Source: an uncultured Lachnospiraceae bacterium
Lineage (GTDB): Bacteria; Bacillota; Clostridia; Lachnospirales; Lachnospiraceae
Assembly (NCBI GenBank): GCA_902792005.1
Contig: CADAXW010000006.1
Coordinates: 1 to 64,000, forward strand
Direction of reading: 5' to 3'
Length of the DNA stretch: 64,000 bases
Positions 33,635 to 44,077 of the stretch are shown here, piece by piece. The first letter of the stretch is position 1, and every line of letters starts with the position of its first letter. A program made the position numbers and the translations under genes. The notes under the pieces were generated by a model. That model ran no database searches and was not told the origin of the DNA. It saw nothing but the letters and a program-made list of their open reading frames with translations.

Positions 33635-34733
33635 GAAATGGAGATATCGAATCGCGGCACTTACGCTGGCAGCATCCATGCTCCTTACCGGATGTGGAAA
33701 CAAGGAGGAGGAAGCCTCCACCGGGGACCAGAAGCCTGCGCAGTCCGTAAGCGTTAAGGTTTCGGAGCCTTCCATGATCAAGAATGCACTTTCCGTGACC
33801 CTGTCCAAGGATGGTCAGATCAAGAACCCGCTGACCGGACTTTATATCGACGAGCATTATGCCAATAAGCGGCCCATTTCCATACAGATCGAGAATACCT
33901 ATGCCGCTCAGCCGCAGTATGGTGTCTCTCATGCGGATATCATCTATGAAATGTATGTAGAGGGCGGAATTACCCGTCTTATGTGCATCATTACGGAATT
34001 TGAGGATATTGAGCGCCTGGAGCCCATCCGTTCCAACCGTCATTACTATGACCGGAAGTCCGTGGAGTACAACACGGTACATGTCTTCTGGGGCGCATCT
34101 GATTTTGCAAATCATAATGACCTGTACGACGGACATTATCCGCATCTGCAGTTTATCGACCTGATCCGTGAGCCCGGCGGATATCGTGATGATACACGTT
34201 ATATGCCGCACAATGCCTATACCACGGGTAAGGATCTTCTGAAGCGGATCAATGATAAGAAATTCAGTAGAACCTACGAAAGCTATTACAAGAAGAACCA
34301 TGCATTCAAGGAGGAGTTTGAGGACCTTAAGGCTTCGGATGCAAAGACAGCCAAGAAGATCGAGATCAACTTCCGGAACAATGCGCCCTGGTTCGAGTAT
34401 GATGAAGAGGGAAAGGTTTATAACCGCTTCCAGTTCAATGATAAGCAGATCGATGCCGAGACAGGCGAACAGCTGCAGTTCACAAATGTGCTGATCCAGT
34501 TCAACACCTACAGCGCACTGGCAGGCTATGAGGCTGCCGGCAGCCAGGATATGAGCTGGTCCGGCTCCGGAGACGGCTTCTATTGTACCGGTGGTAAGGC
34601 AATCCCGGTTACCTGGAAGAACAGCGGAACCACAACCAAGTGGTACACTGCAGATGGCTCAGAGCTGAAAATGAATCCCGGCAAGACCTGGATCTCTGTA
34701 TATAACAGCAAAGAGGGAGTTAAGTTTGAGTAA
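33627..34733 (+). CDS. DUF3048 lipoprotein (YerB-like)
   Basis: A 368-residue lipoprotein: signal segment and lipobox LTGC (Cys22), then the two-part DUF3048 region (NPLTGLYIDEHYANKRPISIQIENTYAAQPQYGVSHADIIYE, here named by its start and end only) and the C-terminal half with GGKAIPVTWKNSG. Function unknown in the family; an exported surface protein. It overlaps ybeY at its start and the next flavoprotein gene at its end by 8 bases each, so it is embedded in the operon. Confidence 0.88.
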   Translation: MNKKWRYRIAALTLAASMLLTGCGNKEEEASTGDQKPAQSVSVKVSEPSMIKNALSVTLSKDGQIKNPLTGLYIDEHYANKRPISIQIENTYAAQPQYGVSHADIIYEMYVEGGITRLMCIITEFEDIERLEPIRSNRHYYDRKSVEYNTVHVFWGASDFANHNDLYDGHYPHLQFIDLIREPGGYRDDTRYMPHNAYTTGKDLLKRINDKKFSRTYESYYKKNHAFKEEFEDLKASDAKTAKKIEINFRNNAPWFEYDEEGKVYNRFQFNDKQIDAETGEQLQFTNVLIQFNTYSALAGYEAAGSQDMSWSGSGDGFYCTGGKAIPVTWKNSGTTTKWYTADGSELKMNPGKTWISVYNSKEGVKFE

Positions 34734-35991
34734 CGATCAGAATAATCGATACGATGTCTGCGTGATCGGGGCCGGAGCATCCGGCCTCGTTTCAGCTGCG
34801 GAAATAGCGAAACGGGGCAGGTCTGTCCTGCTGATCGAACAGAATAAAAAGAGCGGGCGGAAGCTTTACGCCACAGGTAACGGCAAATGCAATCTGGCAA
34901 ATGCCGTTATTTCTGATTCTGTCTATTACGGATCGGCCTTTGCGAAAGCTGTGGTAAATGAGGCTTCGGCGGCTGAACTCCGGAAGTATCTTCTGGAGCT
35001 TGGTATTCCGCTTGTGGAGGAACGTGACGGATACTTCTATCCCCAGAGTCTGCAGGCCTCCGGCGTGGTCTGGGCCCTGACGGATGCTGCCCGTGCGGCA
35101 GGGGTACATTTCCTCTATGATACCGAGGTGACCGGGATCGAAGAAGAGGAAAACGGATATCTGCTGCAGGCAGGCGGTCCTGTCCATGCAGAGAAGCTTG
35201 TGCTGGCCCTTGGAAGCCCTGCAGCGCCGCATCTCGGGGCTGCAAAGCCGGGAACGATCGGTAAACTGCTTACGGACCTGAAACTGCCTTATACGCCCTT
35301 TGAAGCGGCTCTCTGCCCGCTTATGGTTGAGGAGGATGTTTCACCTTTAGCAGGGGTTCGTGTGAAAGCAGAACTCTTGCTGGAGGAGAATGAAGATGTG
35401 GAGACCGGAGAACTTCAGATGACGGAATACGGGATCTCCGGCATTGCCGTCTTTAATCTGTCCACTTATGCGTCCATTGGATCGAAGCTTCGGATCGATC
35501 TGCTTCCTCTTTGGAAGGATGCGGATACATTTCTGGCAGCGCTGAATGATATGGACCCGGGCCGACGGATGGACGGGGTCCTGAACGGCTTCCTGCATGA
35601 GAAGCTGTGCCGTTTCTTCCTGGAAATGTGCTTTGGCCAGGAGGCTGCTAAGAAACCTCTGGGAGACTTTAGCCGGGAGGAATTGAAGAAGCTGTTCTCG
35701 CAGCTGAAGCAATGGCGTCTCGTAGTCAGCGGAAAGAAAGGCGAGATGGGCCAGGCATGCCGGGGCGGGATCCTGACGGATGTAGTGGATCCGAAAACCA
35801 TGCAAGTGAGCAGAAGCCGTGAGAATATGAGCGACATCGGACGACAGGTGAACGTGAGCGAGGAGGCCGAACCTCATGGGAACGGACGTCTTGCGGTTAC
35901 AGGGGAAGCGCTGGATGTGGTGGGCCGCTGCGGCGGATACAATCTGATGTTTGCTCTGATCAGCGGGATCCGGGCCGGACGGATGATATAA
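34726..35991 (+). CDS. NAD(P)/FAD-dependent oxidoreductase, HI0933/BaiN type
   Basis: A 421-residue flavoprotein starting at TTG 34726. The FAD-binding GAGASGLVSAAEIAKRG lies at residues 12-28, followed by GRKLYATGNGKCNLAN, a hallmark of the HI0933 family, and a C-terminal GRCGGYNLMFALISG motif. The substrates are unknown; BaiN is a flavin reductase in bile-acid conversion, but that role cannot be inferred from family membership. It overlaps the DUF3048 gene and is followed by another flavoprotein gene. Confidence 0.9.
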   Translation: MSNDQNNRYDVCVIGAGASGLVSAAEIAKRGRSVLLIEQNKKSGRKLYATGNGKCNLANAVISDSVYYGSAFAKAVVNEASAAELRKYLLELGIPLVEERDGYFYPQSLQASGVVWALTDAARAAGVHFLYDTEVTGIEEEENGYLLQAGGPVHAEKLVLALGSPAAPHLGAAKPGTIGKLLTDLKLPYTPFEAALCPLMVEEDVSPLAGVRVKAELLLEENEDVETGELQMTEYGISGIAVFNLSTYASIGSKLRIDLLPLWKDADTFLAALNDMDPGRRMDGVLNGFLHEKLCRFFLEMCFGQEAAKKPLGDFSREELKKLFSQLKQWRLVVSGKKGEMGQACRGGILTDVVDPKTMQVSRSRENMSDIGRQVNVSEEAEPHGNGRLAVTGEALDVVGRCGGYNLMFALISGIRAGRMI

Positions 35992-36012
35992 AAGAAAAGA
36001 GCGAAAGAACGT

Positions 36013-37713
36013 ATGCTTCGAATACAGAATATAAAACTGCCTGTCAATTATACGGAAACGGACCTGATCCGGGCCTGTGAAAAAGCGCTCCGTCGGAGAA
36101 ACCTGCCAGAGGTGACCCTCCTTCGGAGATCTTTGGATGCAAGAAAGAAGGATCAGATCCATTATCATATCTCTGCAGCTGTGACCGGTTATTCCGAAGC
36201 GGAGGAAAAACAGATCCTCCGGGGGCTTCGGGGAGATCAGGTGACTTCCATAAAGAGAAAGGAATACAGATTCCCGTTTTCTGCAGGAAGGATAGAGGAT
36301 GCTCCATCCACTGAGAGAGGGGAGGCAGCTCCATCTGCAGAAGAAAAGAACATTGGAAGAGACAATCGTCGCCCGGTGATTGTGGGGACCGGACCTGCCG
36401 GTTATTTTGCCGGCCTGATGCTGGCGAGAGCCGGCTTCCGACCGATCCTGATCGAGCGTGGAAAGCCGGTGGAAGAGAGAAAGAAGGATGTGGACCGGTT
36501 CTGGGAAGGCGGAAGCCTGGATCCGGAAAGCAATGTTTCCTTTGGAGAGGGTGGTGCAGGAACCTTCTCCGACGGCAAGCTGTATACCGGGAATAAAGAC
36601 CGGGACGGCTCCCAGGCCTTTGTCCTGCAGACCTTCCATGCCTTTGGTGCACCGGAGGAGATCACCTGTGATGCAAAGCCTCATATCGGAACGGATGTGC
36701 TGTACCGGATCATGCAGAACATGCGTAGTGAGATCCTTTCCTGCGGGGGTGAGATCCTGTTTCAACATCAGTTGAAACGGATCGATGTAATTTCAGAATC
36801 GATGAATCTCTACAAGTTAACCATAATAAAATTATGTAAACAAGAAGTGGAGATGACAACAAATGCAGTGGTGCTGGCGGTAGGGCACAGCGCCAGAGAT
36901 ACATTTCAAATGCTGAATGAAATGGGACTTTCCATGGAGCAGAAGCCTTTTGCCATGGGACTTCGGATCGAGCACCCCAGAAGCCTCATTGACCGGGGGC
37001 GTTACGGCGACGGTATCGAGGAGGGGAGTCTGCCGGCAGCTGATTATAAGCTGACCTATCATACCTCCGAGGGGCGTGCGGTGTTTTCCTTCTGTATGTG
37101 CCCCGGCGGTTATGTGGTAAACGCCTCCACAGAGGAGGGCGGAACCGTGGTCAACGGTATGAGCTACAGCGGGCGGAACGGAGAGAATTCCAACAGTGCT
37201 CTGGTGGTGAACATTCTTCCGTCGGATTATCCGGGGGAGGATCCTCTGGACGGCATCACATATCAAAGATCCATCGAACAGGCCATGTACCGGCTGGGAG
37301 AGGGTGCCATACCCGTTCAGCGGTATGAGGATTTCAGAGAGGATCGGATCGGTGAGGGCCCCGGAAGCGTGGTACCCATGATCAAAGGAAAAATACATCC
37401 GGCAAATCTACGGGAAGGTTTACCGGAAACCATAAGTCGTGCTATAATAGAAGCGATGCCTGCTTTTAATAAAGAGATTCCGGGCTTTGATCTGCCGGAT
37501 GCGGTTTTATCCGGTGTGGAAAGCAGGACTTCATCTCCGGTACGGATCGTCCGGAATGAAGCACTTCAGGCAGAACGATTTTCAGGAATCTTTCCCTGCG
37601 GGGAGGGCGCCGGATATGCGGGCGGCATCATGTCCGCTGCCGTGGACGGGATCCATGTGGCGGAGCAGGTGGCAGCGTACTTGAACAAGAAAGGAAATAT
37701 AAAACCAGAATGA
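36013..37713 (+). CDS. FAD-dependent dehydrogenase (COG2509 type)
   Basis: A 566-residue protein. An N-terminal domain of about 95 residues (LRIQNIKLPVNYTETDL) precedes the FAD motif GTGPAGYFAGLMLARAG at about 122; the segment VSFGEGGAGTFSDGKLYT and the C-terminal FPCGEGAGYAGGIMSAAVDG are typical of the COG2509 family. The substrate is not known. It overlaps proB by 4 bases, so it is part of the same transcript as the proline genes, without obvious metabolic link. Confidence 0.9.
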   Translation: MLRIQNIKLPVNYTETDLIRACEKALRRRNLPEVTLLRRSLDARKKDQIHYHISAAVTGYSEAEEKQILRGLRGDQVTSIKRKEYRFPFSAGRIEDAPSTERGEAAPSAEEKNIGRDNRRPVIVGTGPAGYFAGLMLARAGFRPILIERGKPVEERKKDVDRFWEGGSLDPESNVSFGEGGAGTFSDGKLYTGNKDRDGSQAFVLQTFHAFGAPEEITCDAKPHIGTDVLYRIMQNMRSEILSCGGEILFQHQLKRIDVISESMNLYKLTIIKLCKQEVEMTTNAVVLAVGHSARDTFQMLNEMGLSMEQKPFAMGLRIEHPRSLIDRGRYGDGIEEGSLPAADYKLTYHTSEGRAVFSFCMCPGGYVVNASTEEGGTVVNGMSYSGRNGENSNSALVVNILPSDYPGEDPLDGITYQRSIEQAMYRLGEGAIPVQRYEDFREDRIGEGPGSVVPMIKGKIHPANLREGLPETISRAIIEAMPAFNKEIPGFDLPDAVLSGVESRTSSPVRIVRNEALQAERFSGIFPCGEGAGYAGGIMSAAVDGIHVAEQVAAYLNKKGNIKPE

Positions 37714-38564
37714 ACCCCAGAGAATTATTAAAAGACAAGAAACGTATTGTGATCAAGATCGGCTCCAGCTCCCTGGTACATCCGGAGACGGGAGAAGTGG
37801 ATTTCATGCGGATCGAGAAGCTGATCCGTATCCTCAGCGATCTGAAAAATCAGGGCAAGGACGTGGTGCTGGTATCCTCCGGTGCCATCGTGGTAGGATG
37901 CAAGACCCTGGGACTGAAGAAAAAGCCGGAGGTCCTGTCCATGAAGCAGGCCTGCGCAGCCCTGGGACAGCTGGAGCTGATGATGCTGTATCAGAAGCTG
38001 TTCCTGGAGTATAATCACCGTGCGGCTCAGGTCCTTCTTACATTTGACGTTATCTCCAATCCGGAGCGCCGGCTGAATGCCACGAATACGCTGAAGCAGC
38101 TGCTGGATCTGGATGTGATCCCGGTGGTAAACGAAAATGATACGGTTGCAACAGAGGAGATCGAGTTTGGTGATAATGATACGCTGTCAGCCATTGTTGC
38201 ATCCCTGATCCATGCGGATCTTCTGGTGCTTCTCACCGATATTGACGGCTTCTATACGGATAATCCGCGCACCAACCCGGATGCGAAGAAGCTTTCCATT
38301 GTAGAAAAGATCGACAGTAAGATGCTTCAAATGGCCAAGGATGCCGGAACCGGCTATGGTACCGGGGGTATGTCCACCAAGCTTTCTGCGGCACGGATCG
38401 CCACAGACTCCGGCGCAGATATGGCCATCTGTGACTCAAAGGATCTGGAGATCATCTTCCGACTTCTGGCCGGTGAAAATGAAGGAACTCTGTTCCTGGC
38501 ACATCAGGATGACAGCTTTGATGTGACGGACTTTATCATCAACAAGAGGTATCTGGAGCGGTAA
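37710..38564 (+). CDS. proB: Glutamate 5-kinase without PUA domain
   Basis: A 284-residue amino acid kinase with the ProB signatures KIGSSSLVHPETG, VLVSSGAIVVG, NENDTVATEE and LTDIDGFYTDNP. It phosphorylates glutamate in the first step of proline synthesis. Many ProB proteins have about 370 residues with a C-terminal PUA domain; this one ends after the kinase domain, a form found in other Firmicutes. Its stop overlaps the start of the folate gene by one base (TAATG). Confidence 0.95.
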   Translation: MNPRELLKDKKRIVIKIGSSSLVHPETGEVDFMRIEKLIRILSDLKNQGKDVVLVSSGAIVVGCKTLGLKKKPEVLSMKQACAALGQLELMMLYQKLFLEYNHRAAQVLLTFDVISNPERRLNATNTLKQLLDLDVIPVVNENDTVATEEIEFGDNDTLSAIVASLIHADLLVLLTDIDGFYTDNPRTNPDAKKLSIVEKIDSKMLQMAKDAGTGYGTGGMSTKLSAARIATDSGADMAICDSKDLEIIFRLLAGENEGTLFLAHQDDSFDVTDFIINKRYLER

Positions 38565-39184
38565 TGGAACTGAATACAGATAAGAATACAGATAAAAAGC
38601 AGATCAGAAAAAAATATCGGGAGCTTCGATATTCCATGACCCTGGAGGAGACCCGAAGAAGTTCAGAGCTGATATGCCGGCGGATCACAGAGCATCCGGC
38701 CTTTCAGGAGGCCACAGCTGTTCTCTGTTACATGGCATTTCGGAACGAGGTTAACTGTAATATTATTATGTCAACTGCATGGGAGAGTGGGAAGCATGTT
38801 TTCCTTCCGAGAATGGAAGAGGGGCGTATGGAATTCTATTTATTCCGTGCAGATGACCGTCTGATCCCCAACGAAATGGGTATATCGGAACCGGATCCGG
38901 TACCGGAAACCTTTTCCCGTTTGTTGGAACAGGAAAAGAAGGTGCTTGTGGTGATGCCGGGGGTCGTATTCGACCGGAGTTGTCAGAGACTTGGCTATGG
39001 CGGCGGCTATTACGACAGATACTTTGAAGACTACAGAAGCAAGGATCCGAGATTTACATTTATCGGAGCGGCTTATCAGATCCAGATATCCGATGAACGT
39101 CTCCCCAGAGAGGTTACGGACATCCAGCCGGATCTGATCATTACGGAAAGCGAGATCATTTCCGCGAAAAAAAAGGAAGTATAA
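38564..39184 (+). CDS. 5-formyltetrahydrofolate cyclo-ligase family protein
   Basis: A 206-residue protein with the family motif [26 protein letters not shown] (the glycine-rich loop near residue 145) and the ATP-binding [11 protein letters not shown] near the start. It converts 5-formyl-THF into methenyl-THF. The start contains an exact 12-bp duplication giving NTDKNTDKK. Its place between proB and proA is unusual but could simply reflect operon packing. Confidence 0.92.
   Translation: MELNTDKNTDKKQIRKKYRELRYSMTLEETRRSSELICRRITEHPAFQEATAVLCYMAFRNEVNCNIIMSTAWESGKHVFLPRMEEGRMEFYLFRADDRLIPNEMGISEPDPVPETFSRLLEQEKKVLVVMPGVVFDRSCQRLGYGGGYYDRYFEDYRSKDPRFTFIGAAYQIQISDERLPREVTDIQPDLIITESEIISAKKKEV
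38572..38595 (+). repeat. 12-bp tandem duplication at a gene start
   Basis: GAATACAGATAA occurs at 38572-38583 and again at 38584-38595, in frame, near the N-terminus of the formyl-THF cyclo-ligase gene. Confidence 0.93.
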
Positions 39185-39197
39185 AGAGGTATTTCAA

Positions 39198-40445
39198 ATG
39201 AGTGAATTAACAGAGCTTGGAAAAAAGGCGAAGGCAGCATCCTATGAGATGAACCGCCTTGGTACAGATGCAAAGAACAAAGCCCTTCTGGCTGTTGCGG
39301 ACGCGCTGGTGCGTCATAGCAGCGAGATCCTGAAGGGAAATCGTGTGGACCTGGAGAACGGGGAGAAGAACGGCATGTCACCGGCACTGATGGACCGGCT
39401 CCGTCTGACAGAAGAACGGATCCAGGGAATCGCCGAGGGTGTAAGGCAGGTGGCTGCCCTGGAGGATCCCGTGGGCGAGATCATTTCCATGAAGCGTCGT
39501 CCTAACGGTCTTCAGATCGGTCAGATGCGGGTACCCATCGGTGTTATCGGTATCATTTACGAGTCCAGACCGAATGTGACCGTGGACTCCTTTGCCCTTA
39601 CATTTAAGGCCGGAAATGCAACGATTCTCCGGGGCGGAAGCGACTGTATCCATTCCAATCTGGTGCTGATCCGTGTGATCCGGGACGCACTGGCAGAGGC
39701 CGGGGTTCCCGTGGATGCGGTACAGCTGGTGGAGAATACCGATCGTGCCGTGGCCACCGAGCTGATGAAGATGAATACCTATCTGGATCTTCTGATCCCC
39801 CGCGGCGGTGCGGGTCTGATACGCTCTGTTGTTGAGAATGCCACAGTTCCCGTGATCGAAACCGGTACCGGAAATTGTCATATCTATATCGATGCAACCG
39901 CGGATCCGGATGATGCCGTACGGATCGTCCGCAATGCGAAGCTGCAGCGTCTGGGCGTATGTAATGCTGCGGAATCTCTGGTGATCCATAAGGATATCGC
40001 CGAAACCGTTCTGCCCCTCATCGCAGCCGATCTGGCCGGGGATGATTGTGAGATCCGGGGTGATGAAAAGGCGCAGGAGATCAGTAATCTTGTGGTTCCT
40101 GCAACAGAGGAGGATTACGGAACGGAGTATCTGGCAAAGATCATTTCCGCAAAGATCGTGGATTCAGTGGATGAGGCCATCGAGCATATCAACCGTTACA
40201 GTACCGGACATTCCGAGTCCATCCTTACAAAGGATTATGCAAATGCGCAGCGCTTCCTTCGGGAGATCGATTCTGCTGCCGTTTATGTTAATGCGTCCAC
40301 ACGCTTCACAGATGGTTTTGAGTTTGGCTTCGGTGCTGAGATCGGAATCTCCACGCAGAAGCTGCATGCCAGAGGCCCCATGGGTCTTTTGGCTCTGACA
40401 TCAACAAAATATGTGATCTATGGAGACGGACAGACACGTCCGTAA
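39198..40445 (+). CDS. proA: Gamma-glutamyl phosphate reductase
   Basis: A 415-residue ProA of standard length. Catalytic Cys in [13 protein letters not shown]; other motifs [33 protein letters not shown] and HSESILT. It reduces gamma-glutamyl phosphate to the semialdehyde with NADPH, the second step of proline synthesis after ProB encoded two genes upstream. AAAGAGGT lies before the ATG. Confidence 0.97.
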   Translation: MSELTELGKKAKAASYEMNRLGTDAKNKALLAVADALVRHSSEILKGNRVDLENGEKNGMSPALMDRLRLTEERIQGIAEGVRQVAALEDPVGEIISMKRRPNGLQIGQMRVPIGVIGIIYESRPNVTVDSFALTFKAGNATILRGGSDCIHSNLVLIRVIRDALAEAGVPVDAVQLVENTDRAVATELMKMNTYLDLLIPRGGAGLIRSVVENATVPVIETGTGNCHIYIDATADPDDAVRIVRNAKLQRLGVCNAAESLVIHKDIAETVLPLIAADLAGDDCEIRGDEKAQEISNLVVPATEEDYGTEYLAKIISAKIVDSVDEAIEHINRYSTGHSESILTKDYANAQRFLREIDSAAVYVNASTRFTDGFEFGFGAEIGISTQKLHARGPMGLLALTSTKYVIYGDGQTRP

Positions 40446-40460
40446 GCAGGAGGTATTTTC

Positions 40461-41477
40461 ATGGGGGATTATACTGAAGTACCGGATATTTCGGAGGATC
40501 CGGACCGTTATCTGGAGGTGCCGGGAACTGAAGCTCCGGTGACACCGGAACCGGAGAAAAAGGTATACGGTCCCGGGGATGTGGGATTGGTCCTTTCCGG
40601 CGGAGGCGGCAAGGGTGCATATCAGATCGGTGTGCTCCGGGCGCTGCAGGAGGAAGGATGTCTTTCGGATGTAAAGGCTGTTGCCGGTACATCCATCGGT
40701 GCGATAAATGCAGTGCTTTATGCGCATGGGGACTTTGATAAGGCCTATCAGACCTGGGATGATATCGACATGGGGGTTCTGTTCGATTTTGATCCTGCCG
40801 TACTGGCAGAGGGGAAGTTTTATTTCTCCAGAGATGAAATGAACCGGCTCATGAACAATTATATCGATTATGATAAGATCGCCTCCTGTGACAAGGATAT
40901 CTACTGCGGGGTTGCAGAGGAGCTTGGAGGAGATCAGTACCGTGCAGAGTATCTGAAGCTGAACGGGAAAAGTGTGGATGAGATCAAGAAGATCCTGATG
41001 GCGTCCACGGCCATGCCCATCGTATATGATACGGTTCTGATCAATGGAAAGCATTACCGGGATGGCGGAGTTGTGGATAATGAGCCCATACGTCCTCTGT
41101 ATGACGCAGGACTTCGGAAATTCATCGTGATAGGACTTAACTATGGACGCACATTTTCGTCAGAGGAATTTCCGGATGCGGAGTTTATCGTGATCGATCC
41201 CACATTTGATCTGGGAGATGTTTTCACCGGGACGCTGAACTTCGGGAAGGCGGACAAGTCCATCAAACGCACCATGGGGTATAAGGACGGAAGAAGAGCC
41301 GTAAAGATTCAAATCGAGAAGAATGATGCCTATATCGCTCTTGCACCGGCTCTGGCTAAGCGGGATTATGAGGAGACCGTGGCAGAGTACGAAAGAGAGC
41401 AGAGGGTAAGTAAACTGGAAAACAGCGTAAACAGCAGTCTGGACTATATAGCAGAGCTTGAGAAGAAGTATCAGTAG
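40461..41477 (+). CDS. Patatin-like phospholipase
   Basis: A 338-residue patatin. After an acidic, Pro-rich start (1-40), the oxyanion loop GGGGKGAYQIG stands at 47-57, the nucleophile in GTSIG at 76-80 (Ser78), and the catalytic Asp in the RDGGVVDN segment near 199. It is predicted to release fatty acids from lipids. No signal peptide is seen, so it is likely cytoplasmic or membrane-associated. GGAGG precedes the ATG; the next gene follows after 47 bases. Confidence 0.9.
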   Translation: MGDYTEVPDISEDPDRYLEVPGTEAPVTPEPEKKVYGPGDVGLVLSGGGGKGAYQIGVLRALQEEGCLSDVKAVAGTSIGAINAVLYAHGDFDKAYQTWDDIDMGVLFDFDPAVLAEGKFYFSRDEMNRLMNNYIDYDKIASCDKDIYCGVAEELGGDQYRAEYLKLNGKSVDEIKKILMASTAMPIVYDTVLINGKHYRDGGVVDNEPIRPLYDAGLRKFIVIGLNYGRTFSSEEFPDAEFIVIDPTFDLGDVFTGTLNFGKADKSIKRTMGYKDGRRAVKIQIEKNDAYIALAPALAKRDYEETVAEYEREQRVSKLENSVNSSLDYIAELEKKYQ

Positions 41478-41524
41478 AGTAAGGAAGCCGGGAGAGAAGG
41501 TCCGGCGGAAATGGGGGTTATTCT

Positions 41525-42151
41525 ATGGAGGATAAAAAAATACTGATCACCATCGGTCGGCAGTTCGGTAGTAATGGACGGATCATCGGAAATGCCATTG
41601 GAGAAAAACTTGGTATCAAATGCTATGACAAGGATCTCATCAAGCGGACGGCAAAGGAGACAGGGCTTTGGGAGAATCTTCTGGATGAAATGGATGAGAA
41701 GCATACCAACAGCTTCCTCTATTCCGTCGTTATGGATCCGTATGCCTTTGCGTATTCCTTTGATAATCAGGGCTATGGTATGAGCCTGAATCAGAAGGCC
41801 TTCATGGCCACCTACAATACCATCGAGAAGATCGCAAAGGAAGGATCCGCTGTCTTTATCGGACGCTGCGCCGATTATGTGCTCCGGAATGTGGAGGACG
41901 TGCTCAGCGTATTTCTCTACGCGCCTATGGATATGAGGGTTCGCACGGTAATGCAGCGCTATGATATCTCGGAGAAGCGGGCCAGAGATCAGATCCAGAA
42001 GGAAGATAAGGCGAGAGCATCTTATTATAATTATTATACATCAGCAAAATGGGGTAAGATGGAGAGCTATGATCTCTGCATTGACACTTCCATCCTGGGA
42101 CCGGACAAAACTGCAGAGCAGATCATTGACTTTGCGAAAAGCATGGGTTAA
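41525..42151 (+). CDS. Cytidylate kinase-like family protein
   Basis: A 208-residue P-loop protein of the cytidylate-kinase-like family (Cytidylate_kin2). It starts with ITIGRQFGSNGRIIG and has KLGIKCYDKDLI, FIGRCADYVL and DLCIDTS, the pattern of a nucleoside-monophosphate-kinase-like fold. Whether it phosphorylates CMP or another substrate is not clear; the true cmk usually differs in length and lid. The next gene, encoding a membrane protein, starts 12 bases downstream. Confidence 0.88.
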   Translation: MEDKKILITIGRQFGSNGRIIGNAIGEKLGIKCYDKDLIKRTAKETGLWENLLDEMDEKHTNSFLYSVVMDPYAFAYSFDNQGYGMSLNQKAFMATYNTIEKIAKEGSAVFIGRCADYVLRNVEDVLSVFLYAPMDMRVRTVMQRYDISEKRARDQIQKEDKARASYYNYYTSAKWGKMESYDLCIDTSILGPDKTAEQIIDFAKSMG

Positions 42152-42163
42152 TCGGGAGTGAGC

Positions 42164-44044
42164 ATGGGCGTCATTAAGAGTTGGTTTCACAGGCAAAAAG
42201 AGAAGATCGGTGGAGTGGCTAAGAAATATCTGGCCACTCTGATTCTTGTTTTCCTGACCTGTATCTACTGGGAATACCTGGTGATCAATAATGTCTTCGA
42301 ACGGACAGAAGAGTATATTGTGATCTTCCTCGCTATGGCGGTGGTGGGGACCTTCTTTACCGAAAGTGTTCTCAGAGGGAGAAAGAGCAAGGAGGCTGCC
42401 ATCACAGGGTATATCTTCTCCGGGATCGGAGCCTTTCTCTGGGTCATCATAGATGTGATCGCCCATTCTTCGGATATTCCGGATCTGACCAGATACTACT
42501 TTGTCGCCTTTGCGGTTCTGTATGTGCTGGTTCTCGTCGGGCTTTCCCTGATCGCACTGTTGAATGACAGCCAGTTGTCCTTTGAAATGTACTTTCTACG
42601 GCTTGTGATCACATTTATCCGACTGTTTGTGATCCTTGTGGTGCTGAATTTAGGAGTGCTTCTCATCCTTTGGATGTTTGATGCGCTGATCACAAAGATC
42701 TTTGTATTTGACTGGCTGGCCTATGTGGAGATCATGCTGATCGCATTTCTCTATGTTCCCTATGGTTTATCCTGTCTCATCGATCAGTCGGAACCGGAGC
42801 AGAATCGATTTGCCAGAGGTATGGTTCTCTATGCGCTTATGCCGCTGCTGATCGCTGCGGTGGTGATCGTATATATTTATATGGGACGTCTGATCATTAC
42901 AGGCGATATCCCTTCCAATCAGATCTTTCCCATCTGTGCCGGGGTGTTCCTGGTGGGTTTTGTGATCTGGACCATGGCCTATGCCTATACCAGACGAAAC
43001 CGGACGCCCATCTATAACAAGATCATCCGTTATTTCAAGTATATCTATGCACCATTTATGATCCTGGAGGCCTATGCCATCGGCGTCCGGGTTTCCGAAT
43101 ATGGCTGGACGGTCCTGCGTCTATGCTGTGTGGCGTTTATTGTGATCCAGTTTGTCTATATCGCCTGGGAACCCATTATCAATCTGTTCCGGATCCTGTT
43201 CCGGAAGTCAAGACTTCACTATGCAGAGCATTATGAGTGGATCATTTTCGTGATCCTTGGGGTCTATGTGATCGCAGCCCTGATTCCCTGGACCAGCTTT
43301 ATCTATCTGGAGAGTGCATCTCAGGAGGAACGGTTTGAAGATAACTGGCAGGCGCTTGTGAAGCTGCATCAGGTCAATCGAAACTGGACACCGGATGAGT
43401 ACAAGGAAGCGGCGAAGCTTCAGTATTCCGGCCGTAGTATCCGCCGGGTTCTGGAGTACAATCCCTATGGGATCCAGTATCTGGAGCTGAATTATGCCAA
43501 GAAGGATATGGATCGGATGTTCTCCATCAACAGTGAATTCTGGGAAGTTAATAATGAGGGCGCGACTGCAGTAGAGCCTGCGCAGGAAACAGATGAATGG
43601 GGAGACAGCCAGTATCTGTCCGGTGGCGTAACGATAACGTCGGACGGACTGGATATTAAGAATTACAACAAGCTGTATGAAGCTACGTATTATTCCTCTT
43701 ATGATTTTCCGCTGGAATGGTCTGAACTGGGACAGGTTCCCGTGACCTACGGTGACAACCAGGTGATGGAGATCAATCTGACCAACTGTATCAAGCAGAT
43801 GATCCTGGAGAATGAGCTTGCCAGTGAAAAAGCAGAAGAGGGTGTGACAGAGGTGTCTTCGGATGAGAGTGGAAAGAGCGGAAAAAGCGGAAAAAGCGGA
43901 AATAAGAAGGGCTCCTCTGAGGATATCTATCGTGTAAATGCGGGGAATGACCTGTTCTCCATCACGCAGATCACATTCCGGTATAATCCGAGCACAAAGC
44001 AGGTCCGCAATCTGTCCATCAGCGGATATCTGCTGTTTCGGTAG
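42164..44044 (+). CDS. DUF4153 membrane protein
   Basis: A 626-residue protein with about twelve hydrophobic helices in residues 25-395, then a soluble C-terminal part. This matches the DUF4153 family, including the cytoplasmic-side RNRTPIYNKIIRYFKYIYAPF region and YGIQYLEL near the soluble start. A low-complexity SGKSGKSGKSG stretch built of 9-bp repeats (about 43869-43901) lies in the tail. ATG 42164 is chosen over GTG 42158 because GGGAG is then at proper distance. Function unknown. Last + strand gene before the strand switch. Confidence 0.82.
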   Translation: MGVIKSWFHRQKEKIGGVAKKYLATLILVFLTCIYWEYLVINNVFERTEEYIVIFLAMAVVGTFFTESVLRGRKSKEAAITGYIFSGIGAFLWVIIDVIAHSSDIPDLTRYYFVAFAVLYVLVLVGLSLIALLNDSQLSFEMYFLRLVITFIRLFVILVVLNLGVLLILWMFDALITKIFVFDWLAYVEIMLIAFLYVPYGLSCLIDQSEPEQNRFARGMVLYALMPLLIAAVVIVYIYMGRLIITGDIPSNQIFPICAGVFLVGFVIWTMAYAYTRRNRTPIYNKIIRYFKYIYAPFMILEAYAIGVRVSEYGWTVLRLCCVAFIVIQFVYIAWEPIINLFRILFRKSRLHYAEHYEWIIFVILGVYVIAALIPWTSFIYLESASQEERFEDNWQALVKLHQVNRNWTPDEYKEAAKLQYSGRSIRRVLEYNPYGIQYLELNYAKKDMDRMFSINSEFWEVNNEGATAVEPAQETDEWGDSQYLSGGVTITSDGLDIKNYNKLYEATYYSSYDFPLEWSELGQVPVTYGDNQVMEINLTNCIKQMILENELASEKAEEGVTEVSSDESGKSGKSGKSGNKKGSSEDIYRVNAGNDLFSITQITFRYNPSTKQVRNLSISGYLLFR

Positions 44045-44059
44045 ATCCAATTTCTATTC

Positions 44060-44077
44060 CCGCTGTATTTACAGCGG
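44060..44077. terminator. Possible hairpin at the convergent junction
   Basis: CCGCTGT and ACAGCGG form a 7-bp stem with a four-base loop between the convergent DUF4153 and phosphate symporter genes. It overlaps the symporter stop codon and has no clear U-run, so termination is uncertain. Confidence 0.4.
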
